A DNA stretch of 37,062 nucleotides from Ignavibacteriaceae bacterium (GCA_013359345.1 JABWCA010000007.1:1-37062); one strand, 5' to 3'. Positions 1 through 9,593 are shown, counted from the first letter of the stretch. A program made the numbers and translations. The notes: generated by a model not told the origin, from the sequence alone.

Positions 1-341
1 GTCTGAGGCTGAAAAGAATCATCACGTGAGTGTTTCTGGGCGTACAGTTCATACCCGTCAAAATAGTCCTCATCATTCATGTAATCTTCCATTGAGAACT
101 CGTCATCACGGGCATCAACCTCATCCTGCGCTTCCTCATTTGAAGAAGAATCTTCAGTGGGCTCGTCATTATCTTCCCTCATTTCCATCTCTTCTTCAAG
201 AACAGGATTGAGTTCAAGTTCTTCCTTGATTCTCTGTTCAAAGGCAAGAGTGTTATACTGAAGCAGTTTCTGAAACTGAATCTGCTGGGGTGAAAGTTTT
301 AACTGCTGAGACTGCTTTAATTCCTGGGAAATGGAGAGCAT
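1..341 (-). CDS. rpoN: RNA polymerase sigma-54 factor, N-terminal part (cut by window edge)
   Basis: Sigma-54 directs RNA polymerase to -24/-12 promoters that need an AAA+ enhancer-binding protein to open. Only the first 113 codons are present; the reading frame is open to the left edge. The protein begins with a glutamine- and leucine-rich region I (LKQSQQLKLSPQQIQ, then a leucine/glutamate stretch ending LNPVLEE), which is the activator-interacting domain of the RpoN family. A very acidic segment follows, typical of region II. The core-binding domain, helix-turn-helix and RpoN box would lie outside the window. The ATG at 341 is preceded by a purine-rich GGAGGAG Shine-Dalgarno sequence inside the end of the upstream DUF3109 gene, only 3 nt away, so the two genes are very probably cotranscribed. 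I did not find a convincing -24/-12 promoter in the window. Confidence 0.9.
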   Translation of the reverse strand, partial: MLSISQELKQSQQLKLSPQQIQFQKLLQYNTLAFEQRIKEELELNPVLEEEMEMREDNDEPTEDSSSNEEAQDEVDARDDEFSMEDYMNDEDYFDGYELYAQKHSRDDSFQPQ

Positions 342-344
342 CTG

Positions 345-917
345 CTATTCTCCTCCCTCTTCTCTTAATGTGTCATACCACTCTTTACCGAATTCTCTTT
401 TAAGGGGATCCTCAAGAAAATCGATCAGACGGACTTTATGCTCAACGCCATTTTTTACAGCGGGCTTGCACTCATCAAACTTTTCATATCTCATGGTTTT
501 CCCGAAAAGTTTTGAAACCCTTATGGGAAAGAGGTGGCATGATATCGGTTTTCTGAAATCAGATTTACCTTCAAACCATGCTTTTTCAATGCCGCACTTT
601 GCGATATCACCGTCAAAGTAAACAAAAACACATGCCTTATTGCCGACCGATCTGGTCATGTAAACTTCATCCTTGAATTCATAAAATCCCGTGATGGCAA
701 TTTTATTTCTGTGATGCTCAGGCAGATATTCAACAACATTTTTAAGATTCTTTTCAATTGCCTCAATTTCTTTAAGCTCAAGCGGTGCGCCATACTCACT
801 TTCAAGCGTGCAGCAGGCGCCTTTGCAGGCAGAAAGATCGCATGCAAAATTGGTCCGGTATATCTCGGTGTTAACAAGTACGTCGTCTATTTGTATAAAG
901 GTATCTTTTTGGAACAT
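345..917 (-). CDS. DUF3109 family cysteine-rich protein
   Basis: This 190-residue protein matches the DUF3109 family, which is widespread in Bacteroidota and related to YkgJ-type putative metal-binding proteins. Its biochemical role is unknown. The sequence shows eight conserved-looking cysteines: C26, C31, C35 and C36 in a CxxxxCxxxCC cluster near the N terminus, then C96, C108, C127 (in SCHLFPIR) and C150. This pattern suggests a bound metal ion or iron-sulfur cluster. There is no signal peptide or membrane segment, so it should be cytoplasmic. Its stop codon is 3 nt from the rpoN start, making an operon with rpoN downstream. It is divergent from the dehydrogenase gene at 999, with 81 bp between them. 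Family call is confident; function is not known. Confidence 0.85.
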   Translation of the reverse strand: MFQKDTFIQIDDVLVNTEIYRTNFACDLSACKGACCTLESEYGAPLELKEIEAIEKNLKNVVEYLPEHHRNKIAITGFYEFKDEVYMTRSVGNKACVFVYFDGDIAKCGIEKAWFEGKSDFRKPISCHLFPIRVSKLFGKTMRYEKFDECKPAVKNGVEHKVRLIDFLEDPLKREFGKEWYDTLREEGGE

Positions 918-998
918 AACCCGTCAAAATTTTGAAAAAATTGTTACTTTAAAATAGAAAATTATCATTTAATCAAATTTCATTCCAAAATAAATATT

Positions 999-1763
999 AT
1001 GAATCTAAGAAACAACAGAATTATCATTACAGGGGCATCAACAGGAATAGGGAGAGCCCTGGCAAAACACCTTACCGGTTATGGCTGCGAGCTTCATCTT
1101 ATGGCAAGGAGAAAAGAGCTTCTTGATGAAATCAGGCAGGAACATCCCGGTGCTGCAATCTTCACCTACCGGTGCGATGTGACTCACAGAGAGGAAGTGA
1201 GGGAGATTACCGGGAAAATAAGGAAAGACCACGGTTCCGTTCAGGTGGCAATTCTGAACTCTGGGGTGAGCATGCCGGGCAAAAAAGGAGTCTTTGACTA
1301 TGATAAAATTAAAGAGACGATGGAAATAAACTATTTCGGCGTTGTAAACTTTCTGGAAAATCTTATTCCGCAGATGACAAATGACGGCGGAGGGTGTATT
1401 GCAGGTGTTTCAAGTCTCGCAGATACGAGAGGTTTTCCCTACAGCGGATACTATTCAGCAAGCAAAGCGGCACTTTCACTGTATCTTGAGAGTCTCAGGG
1501 TGGAGCTTAACCCCGCAGGTATTAAAGTTCTGACGGTGAAGCCCGGATTCGTTAAGACACCCATGACCGATAAAAATAAATTCAAGATGCCGTTTATGAT
1601 AAGCGCGGAAAAAGCGGCTGAAATAATTGCCCGGGGAATTGAAAAAGAGAAGAGCGTTATAGCTTTTCCTTTTCCTACTGCACTGGGTGCTAAAATCACG
1701 GGTCTGCTGCCCGACCGCCTTTTTGATTATATAGCCAAAGGTTATCTTGAAGGCAGCTATTAA
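999..1763 (+). CDS. Short-chain dehydrogenase/reductase (SDR)
   Basis: This 254-residue cytoplasmic NAD(P)-dependent oxidoreductase is of the classical SDR type. The Rossmann nucleotide-binding motif TGASTGIG is at residues 11-18. The structural N111 is in EINYFG, the catalytic serine is at 138-139, and the YxxxK motif is Y152/K156. R37-R38 after the second beta strand hints at NADPH preference. The C-terminal part (EKAAEIIARGIEKEKSVIAFP) resembles SDRs annotated as acting on acyl or lipid substrates, but the substrate cannot be read from the sequence. It stands alone, divergent from the DUF3109/rpoN operon and 135 bp upstream of the next gene. No Shine-Dalgarno sequence is obvious at the ATG, which is common in this phylum. 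Confidence 0.9.
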   Translation: MNLRNNRIIITGASTGIGRALAKHLTGYGCELHLMARRKELLDEIRQEHPGAAIFTYRCDVTHREEVREITGKIRKDHGSVQVAILNSGVSMPGKKGVFDYDKIKETMEINYFGVVNFLENLIPQMTNDGGGCIAGVSSLADTRGFPYSGYYSASKAALSLYLESLRVELNPAGIKVLTVKPGFVKTPMTDKNKFKMPFMISAEKAAEIIARGIEKEKSVIAFPFPTALGAKITGLLPDRLFDYIAKGYLEGSY

Positions 1764-1898
1764 AACAACCCTTACGGAGAAAGGTTAAAACAAATCAGAA
1801 TCTGAGTTTAAGACTGAATGCTTCCATTTTTACTTTAAAAAATTTTTCAGTTTTCAGTATCTTGGTTATTTGGCAAAAACTTTTTAGTAAAGTCAGCT

Positions 1899-2129
1899 AT
1901 GAGTTACAGAGAGCAGAAGAAATTTCTTGAAGAACTCAGAAAACAGGAGTTCAGAATGAGTCCTAAAGACGGTGACGTCTTTAAGATGTTTGTTAAACGT
2001 GATAAAGATGAAGAAGAGTTTGACACTGTCTCTTTTGCAAAGCTCAAAGAATTATATGACAAGTATATCACAAACAGACCTAAGCCAACGGCAGAGGAGC
2101 TGTTCAGGAAATTTACCGGAAATAAATAA
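1899..2129 (+). CDS. Small charged hypothetical protein upstream of GT117 gene
   Basis: I do not recognise this 76-residue protein. It is rich in Lys, Glu, Asp and Phe, has no cysteine, signal peptide or transmembrane segment, and looks mostly helical (EQKKFLEELRKQEFRM at the start, AEELFRKF near the end). It ends 19 bp before the large GT117 gene, and the ATG of that gene has an AGAGGA ribosome site in the gap, so the two are probably cotranscribed. The codon pattern and position make it a likely real gene rather than chance. The opposite-strand ORF over the same bases (1904-2149) is a shadow. Confidence 0.65.
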   Translation: MSYREQKKFLEELRKQEFRMSPKDGDVFKMFVKRDKDEEEFDTVSFAKLKELYDKYITNRPKPTAEELFRKFTGNK

Positions 2130-2148
2130 TTCAAATTAAGAGGAATCA

Positions 2149-5133
2149 ATGAATTTCAATTTAATGAACAGAATAACCGCGGGAATAGTATTCTTTGCTT
2201 CCCTCGTTGTTCTGTTAATGACTGTTCAGCCGACAGTATCATTCTGGGACTGCGGCGAGTTTATAGCAGCTTCATATTCGCTCCAGGTACCGCATCCTCC
2301 GGGAGCCCCCTTCTTTCTGATGCTGGGCAGATTTTTCTCAATGATACCGTTCGGAGAAAATCTTGGTTTCAGGGTAAATATGCTGTCTGTGCTCAGCAGT
2401 GCATTCACAATATTGTTCCTCTATCTGATTATTGTAAAACTGATTCAGAATTACAGAGGAAAAGCTCCTAAAAACCTTCTTGATTCCCTTTCAACCCTTG
2501 CAGCCGGTGCTATCGGCGCACTTTCATTTGCTTACAGCGATACTTTCTGGTACAGTGCAGTTGAAGCAGAAGTTTACGCGGCAAGTACATTTCTTTTTGC
2601 GGCAATCACATATCTGATGATTCTCTGGAATGAAAAGGCAGATAACAAGGATAACGAAAAATATATTCTTCTTATTGCATACCTCACAGGACTTTCAACC
2701 GGCGTGCACCTGATGAGTGTTCTGTCGCTTGTCACGGTTGTGATGGTTATCTGGTTCAGAAAATATATAAATGATGAAGAAGAATTAAAGAGAACCGGTT
2801 ATATTTTTATGGGCCATGCGGCACTTATACTCCTCATGGCAATTTTCATGTGGGGCGGGCAGACCGGAAGCAATATCCCTTCGCCTGAAGAATATCAGGA
2901 CTATGATTCCAAATTTAAGATTTATCTTGTGGTGCTCAGCGCAATCTATATAGGGGTGTTCTGGAAAAAGCTTTTCACAAGAAACTCATTTTATTTCCCT
3001 CTTATAATAGGCGGTGTTGCACTTTTTGCCACTTACCCCGGCGTTGTGAAGTATATTCCCGCATTTATGAAAACCGTTGCAGGCGATAACATAACCATGG
3101 AGCTTGCTCTTATTGCGGTTATGGGTCTGGCACTTGCTGCAGTGGTCAGGTATTCAATCAAAAATAATAAGCCGACTCTTCATCTTGCGGGCATGTCACT
3201 TATCCTGATAATCATAGGGTTTTCAACATACTCGATGGTGATAATCAGGTCAAATATGCAGCCCCCGATGAATGAAAACGAGCCCGATAATTTCACAAGA
3301 CTGGTTTCTTACCTGAATCGTGAACAGTACGGTGACTTCCCGACCTTCAAGAGAAGATATGCCACCGAGCCGCATCAGATGGTTGTGTATCAGAACTACT
3401 CATCAGATCTGGATTTCTTCTGGACCTACCAGATGCACCACATGATGACCAGATATCTGTTCTGGAATTATGCAGGCCGCGAATCATGGTATCAGGACAG
3501 CGGACCAAATATTGCCCCGTTTAATGCCATAGGTAATGCGATATTCAAACCGCTGGGGCTGTCATTTGCAGGTGATACAAAAGATTCACTTTTCGGGATT
3601 CCCCTGCTCCTTGGTTTGCTGGGCATCTACTTCCATTTCAGGCGTGACTGGAAAATGGCTTCTGCATTCATGATTCTCTTTATTTTCATGGGCTATCTCA
3701 CTGCATACTATCAGAACCAGCAGCAGCCGCAGCCCAGAGAAAGAGACTACTTCTATGTGGGTGCATTCTTTGTCTTCTCCATATGGATTGGTATTGCAAT
3801 AAAAGGACTTGCAGAAGTTGCTGAAAAATATATGAAGGAGGGGGCTCTGAGAAATGCAGCCACACTCTTCATCATTCTTGCGGGCATTGTTCTTGTTCCG
3901 GTGAGAATGCTGCAGGCTAATTATTACACTCATGACCGCTCCGGCAATTATGTGCCGTGGGATTACTCATACAATCTGCTTCAGAGCTGCGCGCCAAATG
4001 CAATTCTGTTTACAAACGGTGATAATGACACATTCCCTCTCTGGTATCTTCAGGATGTTGAAGGTGTCAGACGAGATGTCAGAATTGCTAACCTGAGCCT
4101 TCTGAATACCGACTGGTACATAAGACAGCTTAGAAACACCGCTCCTTACGGCTCTGCAAAAGTGAATATGACGCTCACAGATGAGATGATAAATCAGCTC
4201 AGGCCCACCCAGTTTAACGGTGCACAGAAAACTGTTACAATCACCCCTCAGGTGCGCAAGCAGTTTGATGATCTGGTACAGTCGCTCAAAGAAATGAAGA
4301 TGGTGTCAGATTCGACATTTAAGAATGCAACCGAACTCAGTTGGTTTATGCCCGCAGCGGGTCAGACCGGTGATGGCATCAGATACATCAGAGTTCAGGA
4401 TATCATGGTTGAACAGATAGTTAAAAATAACCTTGGTGACCGCCCCATCTATTTTGCAGCCACCTGCAGCCCCGATTCAAAGATAGGGCTTGATGAGTAC
4501 CTCCTTATGGAAGGTATGGCTTTCAGGGTTATGCCGTTCAAGGTTAAATCAGGGCAGCTTGCCGAAGCAGTTAATGAAAACGTGATGTATCAGCAGCTGT
4601 TTAATGAAAACCCCGGATACAGCAAAGATTACAAACCCGGATTCAAGTTCCGCGGCATAGCTGATCCGAAGATTTTCTTTGATGATAACCATGAAAGATT
4701 ATCACAGAATTACAGAAACTCGTTCCTGAGGCTCACCATTCATTATCTTGATCACGGTAAGAATGACATGGCGGTTAAAACTCTTGACGAGATGGATAAA
4801 AAGATACCGGTTTCAAAGATACCGCTTGATCCCATGCTGAGATATCAGGTTGCCGACCTCTATTTCAGAGCGGGTGCTTCTGATAAGTTTAAGACAATAT
4901 CGGCTGATATTGAAAAAGAGATGCTGAAGATGATTGAAAACAACCCCAATGATGTTATGAGGGAATTCAATCCTTATTCAATTCTCACACAGATATATGA
5001 ACGTAACAGGGAGTACAAAAAACTCGTGGGACTCTATGAGCAGCTTATGAGGCTGTATCCGCAGGATCCCAACCTGAAAAACGCATATGATATGTATAAA
5101 ACAATGGCCGATTCGCTGAACACAGGCAAATAA
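2149..5133 (+). CDS. DUF2723 (GT117) membrane glycosyltransferase, protein O-mannosyltransferase-like
   Basis: This 994-residue polytopic inner-membrane protein belongs to the DUF2723 family, glycosyltransferase family GT117 with a GT-C fold. The eukaryotic relative TMEM260 is a protein O-mannosyltransferase. The family signature is near the N terminus: after the first membrane helix comes FWDCGEFIAAS with acidic residues D34 and E37 where GT-C enzymes place the catalytic Asp, followed by VPHPPGAPFFLMLGR. Many hydrophobic helices fill roughly residues 10-590, including a second signature QPQPRERDYFYVGAF. The remaining 400 residues are soluble, with a GDNDTFPLWYLQ motif and a helical TPR-like end. 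Together these suggest a lipid-linked sugar donor used on periplasmic or secreted proteins; donor and acceptor are inference. It follows the 76-residue gene by 19 bp and is closed by a strong terminator. Confidence 0.85.
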   Translation: MNFNLMNRITAGIVFFASLVVLLMTVQPTVSFWDCGEFIAASYSLQVPHPPGAPFFLMLGRFFSMIPFGENLGFRVNMLSVLSSAFTILFLYLIIVKLIQNYRGKAPKNLLDSLSTLAAGAIGALSFAYSDTFWYSAVEAEVYAASTFLFAAITYLMILWNEKADNKDNEKYILLIAYLTGLSTGVHLMSVLSLVTVVMVIWFRKYINDEEELKRTGYIFMGHAALILLMAIFMWGGQTGSNIPSPEEYQDYDSKFKIYLVVLSAIYIGVFWKKLFTRNSFYFPLIIGGVALFATYPGVVKYIPAFMKTVAGDNITMELALIAVMGLALAAVVRYSIKNNKPTLHLAGMSLILIIIGFSTYSMVIIRSNMQPPMNENEPDNFTRLVSYLNREQYGDFPTFKRRYATEPHQMVVYQNYSSDLDFFWTYQMHHMMTRYLFWNYAGRESWYQDSGPNIAPFNAIGNAIFKPLGLSFAGDTKDSLFGIPLLLGLLGIYFHFRRDWKMASAFMILFIFMGYLTAYYQNQQQPQPRERDYFYVGAFFVFSIWIGIAIKGLAEVAEKYMKEGALRNAATLFIILAGIVLVPVRMLQANYYTHDRSGNYVPWDYSYNLLQSCAPNAILFTNGDNDTFPLWYLQDVEGVRRDVRIANLSLLNTDWYIRQLRNTAPYGSAKVNMTLTDEMINQLRPTQFNGAQKTVTITPQVRKQFDDLVQSLKEMKMVSDSTFKNATELSWFMPAAGQTGDGIRYIRVQDIMVEQIVKNNLGDRPIYFAATCSPDSKIGLDEYLLMEGMAFRVMPFKVKSGQLAEAVNENVMYQQLFNENPGYSKDYKPGFKFRGIADPKIFFDDNHERLSQNYRNSFLRLTIHYLDHGKNDMAVKTLDEMDKKIPVSKIPLDPMLRYQVADLYFRAGASDKFKTISADIEKEMLKMIENNPNDVMREFNPYSILTQIYERNREYKKLVGLYEQLMRLYPQDPNLKNAYDMYKTMADSLNTGK

Positions 5134-5152
5134 GGTTCAGAACAGATTAAGA

Positions 5153-5182
5153 GGCGGCTCCCTGATGGAAGCCGCCTTTTTT
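5153..5182 (+). terminator. Rho-independent terminator after GT117 gene
   Basis: A perfect 7-bp GC-rich stem (GGCGGCT at 5153-5159 and AGCCGCC at 5170-5176) is followed directly by six T. It lies 20 bp after the GT117 stop codon and separates that operon from the family-9 glycosyltransferase. Confidence 0.9.
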
Positions 5183-5205
5183 ATTTTACGGAGCAACTTA
5201 TAAAA

Positions 5206-6294
5206 ATGAAGATACTGGTTTTTGCATTATCGGGTATTGGTGATGCGCTCATGTTCACGCCTGCAATGAAACTGCTGAGGGAATCTCTTCCAGATGCAAG
5301 GATCACTGCAGTTGTGATGTTCGGTGCCGTAAGGGATATTTACGAAAGAACCGGACTTTTCAGTGAGGTCGTTCACTTTGATTTTCTGAAGCAGGGTGCG
5401 GTGAATTCACTCCGTTTTGTGCTTTCACTCAGAACAAGAGTGCCCGGCGGTTATGATTATGCAGTAAATGTTTATCCTTCAAACAGAAAAGAATATAATA
5501 TTATTTCATTTTTATCAGGTGCGCGTAAAAGGGCGGGAGTGAGGTATCTCAGAGCAGACAGCGCTAATCTTGGCTTCCTTAATAATCTCACGGTCAGGGA
5601 AGATGACAATCTTCATAATGCCGAAGAAAATGTTAAGCTGGCTGAATTAATAACAGGCAAAAAATTTACGGATATTCCCCCCTACCATTTTCCTCTTAAT
5701 GAGACGGATGAAAATTTTGCCGGAAAATTTCTTGAGGATAATCCTCTTACTGCCGAAAAAGGTTTCATTGGTTTTCATCCCGGCTGTGCAACCATGAAAA
5801 ATCATATCATGAGAAGATGGGAACCTGAAAAATTTGCGGAGCTTGCTTCTCTGATCAATGCAGAGCTTGATATGGATGTACTGCTTTTCGGGGGACCCGA
5901 AGAGGCTGAGTTAAGGAAATCCATACTGGATATGACAGCCGGCAGGCGCGTTTTTGAAGTGAAATCACGCAACATAGCAGAAAGTGCGGCGCTTATAAAA
6001 AGAAGCAGGGCTTTTGTTACAAATGATTCTTCACTGATGCATATCTCATCGGCAATGGGGGCAAATGTTCTTGCCATAATAGGGCCGACTAACACAAACT
6101 ATATAAAACCGTGGAAAACGAATTATTTTATATCGTCTCTGCAGCTTGAGTGTGCTCCGTGTTTTATTTATTCGCCTGCACCGTTAAGCTGTTCAAGGAA
6201 GGATGTGCAATATAAATGCATCCGCGAACTTGATGTCCGTAAAGTTTTTGAGGATCTTAAGAAGTTTATGGCTCAGTTTAATTCTGGGACGTGA
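5206..6294 (+). CDS. Glycosyltransferase family 9 (heptosyltransferase-like)
   Basis: This 362-residue protein resembles the ADP-heptose:LPS heptosyltransferases (GT9, GT-B fold), which add sugars to the lipopolysaccharide core on the cytoplasmic face of the inner membrane. The N-terminal half begins ILVFALSGIGDALMFTPA, the typical GIGD acceptor-side loop. The donor-binding half has FHPGCA, the LLFGGPEE strand, the VTNDSSLMHISSAMG motif and AIIGPTN. Near the C terminus is a cysteine cluster (LECAPCF, then LSCSR and YKCIREL) that is common in Bacteroidota GT9 proteins. It starts just after the GT117 terminator and has a GGAG sequence somewhat far from the ATG. Its last 17 bp overlap the convergent response-regulator gene. 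The sugar donor is not determined. Confidence 0.87.
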   Translation: MKILVFALSGIGDALMFTPAMKLLRESLPDARITAVVMFGAVRDIYERTGLFSEVVHFDFLKQGAVNSLRFVLSLRTRVPGGYDYAVNVYPSNRKEYNIISFLSGARKRAGVRYLRADSANLGFLNNLTVREDDNLHNAEENVKLAELITGKKFTDIPPYHFPLNETDENFAGKFLEDNPLTAEKGFIGFHPGCATMKNHIMRRWEPEKFAELASLINAELDMDVLLFGGPEEAELRKSILDMTAGRRVFEVKSRNIAESAALIKRSRAFVTNDSSLMHISSAMGANVLAIIGPTNTNYIKPWKTNYFISSLQLECAPCFIYSPAPLSCSRKDVQYKCIRELDVRKVFEDLKKFMAQFNSGT

Positions 6295-6676
6295 GACCCA
6301 GTGCTTTTTCAACCAGCCCGGTGAACTCCCTTTTTGTGAATGGCTTTGATATATAATGGGTACAACCCGATTCAATAAAGATTTCCTTATCACCCGCCAT
6401 AGCATAGGCTGTAACGGCAATAATGGGTATCTCCCTGTATTTCTCCATTAAGCGTATTTTTTTTGTTGCTTCAATACCGTTCATCCCGAACCCAAGGTTA
6501 ATATCCATCAGAATCAGGACATAATGATTGCTCTCTGCCTGGGAAACAGCCGATGGCCCGTCAACAGCCACATCAACTTCACATATTTTTTTCAGGAAAT
6601 GAACCATGACGTCCCTGTTTTCGGCATTGTCTTCAACAAGGAGTACCTTCGGTTTTTTAATTTCTGATTGTTCCAT
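6278..6676 (-). CDS. Stand-alone response regulator receiver protein
   Basis: This 132-residue protein is a single CheY-like receiver domain with no output domain. The phosphorylation site residues are all present: acidic pair E15/D16, phospho-acceptor D58 in LILMDINL, T89 in IIAVTAY, and K111 in YISKPF. It would accept phosphate from a histidine kinase and act by protein contact or as a phosphorelay intermediate. The MNGIEATKKIR and KPF motifs resemble receivers found in hybrid kinases. No partner kinase is encoded in the window. The gene is convergent with the GT9 gene and shares 17 bp with its end, so antisense transcription between the two is possible. Confidence 0.92.
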   Translation of the reverse strand: MEQSEIKKPKVLLVEDNAENRDVMVHFLKKICEVDVAVDGPSAVSQAESNHYVLILMDINLGFGMNGIEATKKIRLMEKYREIPIIAVTAYAMAGDKEIFIESGCTHYISKPFTKREFTGLVEKALGLTSQN

Positions 6677-6902
6677 TGTGTCAGTACGAAAAATTAAGAA
6701 GATTAAAATTCAATAATGATATTATGAAAATAATACATAGGAATCAATTTTAAAATTAAAAATTAATCCTTGCCTGCCGCTTATCTGCACATTTGACGAT
6801 TTGTCATGTTATTCTCTCCTTTATCAAAAGCTCCTTAACCGGGGCGGCTGATTTAACTATTTTCGTATCAAGAATTTTACCCAACATTTAATCCGGATCA
6901 GC

Positions 6903-9539
6903 ATGAAAACCATATTACTCTGTTTCTTTTTAACACTTACCGCACTGGCCGGCGGGAGTGAGCAGTTAAGACTCCTCAGTTCAGAGAAGTATAATGGCCA
7001 TATTGAGATCGACGGAAAACTTAATGAGCCGGTATGGGCAGATCTGATTGAAGTTGAGTTTACACAGAGAGATCCCGATGAAGGAAAGCCCTCAACCCAG
7101 AGAACCGCACTTAAAATTCTTCACACTGATAATGCCATTATTTTTGGCATACGGTGCTACGACACAAATCCGGATTCAATTATAGCCCACCTTGCCAGGA
7201 GAGATTACTGGGTAACATCCGACAGATTTTTAATCTTCCTTGATCCTTATAATGATAAAAGATCAGGTTATTATTTTGCAGTTAACGCAGGCGGCGCCAT
7301 GGGTGACGGCACGCTTTTTAATGATGACTGGGATGATGATTCCTGGAACGGTGTCTGGACCTCCGGAGTGAATATAGATGAAAAAGGCTGGACCGTTGAG
7401 GTTAAAATTCCTTTTTCTCAGCTGAGATTCTCAAAAAATGAGTCGATGAAATGGGGCGTGAACTTTAAAAGGGTGATTGCAAGAAATAATGAAGAATCTT
7501 ATCTCAGAATGGTGCCTAAAAAAGAAAGCGGATTCGTCTCCAAATTTCTTGAATTAAAGGGACTTGATGATATATCACCCGTTAAGAATCTGGAAGTCCT
7601 CCCTTATTTTGTTCAGAAGGCACAGTACCTTATTCATGATGCCGGCGATCCTTTTTACAAATCAAATCAGTACGTCACATCGTTCGGCGGTGATTTAAAA
7701 TACGGCATAACCAGCAATATAACACTTGATTTAACGGTTAATCCCGATTTCGGCCAGGTGGAAGTTGACCCTGCTGTACTGAACCTGAGTGCGTTTGAAA
7801 CCTTCTTTAATGAGAAAAGGCCATTCTTCATTGAGGGATCAAATCTTCTCTTTTTCGGGTTCGGAGGCTCAAATAACAACTGGGGATTCAACTTCGGAAA
7901 TCCCGATATATTCTACTCAAGAAGAATCGGAAAATCACCATCTGCACCGGTGTCAGATGCAGACTATGTAAAATATCCTGAGGAAACCAGGATTCTGGGT
8001 GCCGCCAAGCTCACCGGCAAAATTTCTGACGGCTGGTCGGTTTATGCCCTAAATGCGGTTACCGATAAAATGTCTGCAAGACTCTGGAACAGCGGAAACA
8101 CATCTTTTGAAGAGGTTGAACCGCTTACTAATTACACGGTTATAAGATCTCAGAAAGAATTTGATTCATCAAGATACGCAATAGGGTTTGTGGGCACCTC
8201 AACCTTCAGAAATATCCAGAGAGATGAAGTAAAGAACTATCTTGGTGCAAGTTCACTGGTTGGTGGTCTTGACGGCTGGGTTTTCCTTGATAAAGGCAAA
8301 AAGTATGTTATCACTTACTGGGGCACATACTCAAAGGTTAACGGAACAAAGGAGTATATAACCAGACTTCAGCAGAAACCGATCCACTATCTCCAGAGAC
8401 CCGATGCATCGTATATGAGGCTTGACACTAATCTCACGAGTCTTACCGGATGGGGGGGCAGAATAGCCTTCAATAAGCAGGAAGGTGATTTTTATGTGAA
8501 TGCCGCGCTCGGAGCAATTTCACCCGGTATGGATGTAAATGATCTCGGGTTCCAGTGGAGAGCTGATGTGATTAACGGACACATTGTAACAGGTTACAGA
8601 TGGAATGATCCCGACGGCACATTCAGGCGCAAGCAGGTATACCTGGCTCATTTCAGAACTTATGATTTTGAGGGTGATCTTGATATGTCGGGTATTTTCA
8701 CGACTTCAAACTTCACATTCAATAATTACTGGAACTTCAACATGCAGCTTGCCCACCATTTCAACGGCTACGACGGCAGGCTCACACGCGGAGGCCCCAA
8801 GGTTGTAAGACCCGACGGAGGTTTCACAGCAATTAATGTAAGAACAGACTCAAGAAAAGAAATGGTGTTTGGTGTTTTCACCAATTATGAATGGAATGAT
8901 GACGGGGCAACATACAATTATATTGAAGCCGGCATTGAATGGAAGCCCACTTCAACAATCAGTCTTGAGATTTCTCCCGGATTTGAGTACAACAATAATA
9001 AAAAGCAGTGGATTGATTCATTTGATGACCCCTCTGCAATGGCAACCTACGGCAAAAGATACGTTTTTGGTGAACTTGATCAGAAAACCGTGTTTTCAAC
9101 CATCAGACTTAACTGGACCTTTAATCCATACCTTACACTTCAGCTTTTTGCGCAGCCTTTTATTTCAGTGGGAAAATATTCTTACTTCAAGGAATTAAGT
9201 GCCCCCAGAACAGATGATTATCATGTTTATGGTACGGGAGCATCGGCAATAAGCTATGATGAAGGCAATTCAGAATATCAGGTTAAAACTCAGGAAGGAA
9301 CTCAGTTTAATTTCGGGAACCCCGATTTTAACTTCAAATCACTAAGACTAAACATGATTCTGAGATGGGAATACACCCCAGGTGCATCAGTCTATCTGGT
9401 CTGGAGCCATAATCAGATGAACTTTGACGATCCCGGCCGCATGGAGATGGGGCGTGACTTCAAAAATCTCTTTTCTGCCGAGGGAGATGACATCTTTATG
9501 GTGAAGGCAACATACTGGTTTAATGCCCTTGATTTATAA
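6903..9539 (+). CDS. DUF5916 outer-membrane protein with CBM9-like N-terminal domain
   Basis: This 878-residue exported protein begins with a signal peptide (MKTILLCFFLTLTALAGGS). Residues about 25-215 form a carbohydrate-binding family 9-like domain (IEIDGKLNEPVWADL, then RSGYYFAVNAGG and WTVEVKIPFSQLRF). The rest is DUF5916: PDFGQVEVDPAVLNLSAFET, FFNEKRPFFIEGS and a long run of alternating aromatic strands ending in an aromatic and hydrophobic tail, as expected for an outer-membrane beta-barrel. The function of DUF5916 proteins is not established; surface binding or transport of a glycan or other ligand is a common guess. The gene is single, with 226 bp upstream lacking a perfect promoter (a 7/8 match to TAnnTTTG, TATTTTCG, lies at 6858-6865) and a strong terminator downstream. 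Confidence 0.85.
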   Translation: MKTILLCFFLTLTALAGGSEQLRLLSSEKYNGHIEIDGKLNEPVWADLIEVEFTQRDPDEGKPSTQRTALKILHTDNAIIFGIRCYDTNPDSIIAHLARRDYWVTSDRFLIFLDPYNDKRSGYYFAVNAGGAMGDGTLFNDDWDDDSWNGVWTSGVNIDEKGWTVEVKIPFSQLRFSKNESMKWGVNFKRVIARNNEESYLRMVPKKESGFVSKFLELKGLDDISPVKNLEVLPYFVQKAQYLIHDAGDPFYKSNQYVTSFGGDLKYGITSNITLDLTVNPDFGQVEVDPAVLNLSAFETFFNEKRPFFIEGSNLLFFGFGGSNNNWGFNFGNPDIFYSRRIGKSPSAPVSDADYVKYPEETRILGAAKLTGKISDGWSVYALNAVTDKMSARLWNSGNTSFEEVEPLTNYTVIRSQKEFDSSRYAIGFVGTSTFRNIQRDEVKNYLGASSLVGGLDGWVFLDKGKKYVITYWGTYSKVNGTKEYITRLQQKPIHYLQRPDASYMRLDTNLTSLTGWGGRIAFNKQEGDFYVNAALGAISPGMDVNDLGFQWRADVINGHIVTGYRWNDPDGTFRRKQVYLAHFRTYDFEGDLDMSGIFTTSNFTFNNYWNFNMQLAHHFNGYDGRLTRGGPKVVRPDGGFTAINVRTDSRKEMVFGVFTNYEWNDDGATYNYIEAGIEWKPTSTISLEISPGFEYNNNKKQWIDSFDDPSAMATYGKRYVFGELDQKTVFSTIRLNWTFNPYLTLQLFAQPFISVGKYSYFKELSAPRTDDYHVYGTGASAISYDEGNSEYQVKTQEGTQFNFGNPDFNFKSLRLNMILRWEYTPGASVYLVWSHNQMNFDDPGRMEMGRDFKNLFSAEGDDIFMVKATYWFNALDL

Positions 9540-9560
9540 TAGTGTTTTAAGAAGGAGCAA

Positions 9561-9593
9561 AACCCGCCTGAAGCAATTCGGCGGGTTTTTTTT
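9561..9593 (+). terminator. Rho-independent terminator after DUF5916 gene
   Basis: A perfect 8-bp stem (AACCCGCC at 9561-9568 with GGCGGGTT at 9580-9587) runs into an eight-T tract. It sits 21 bp after the DUF5916 stop codon. Confidence 0.92.

Noticed and set aside
26-211. Plus-strand ORF of 61 codons at the left edge
   Set aside because: It is the shadow of the rpoN start on the minus strand, whose region I motif is clear.
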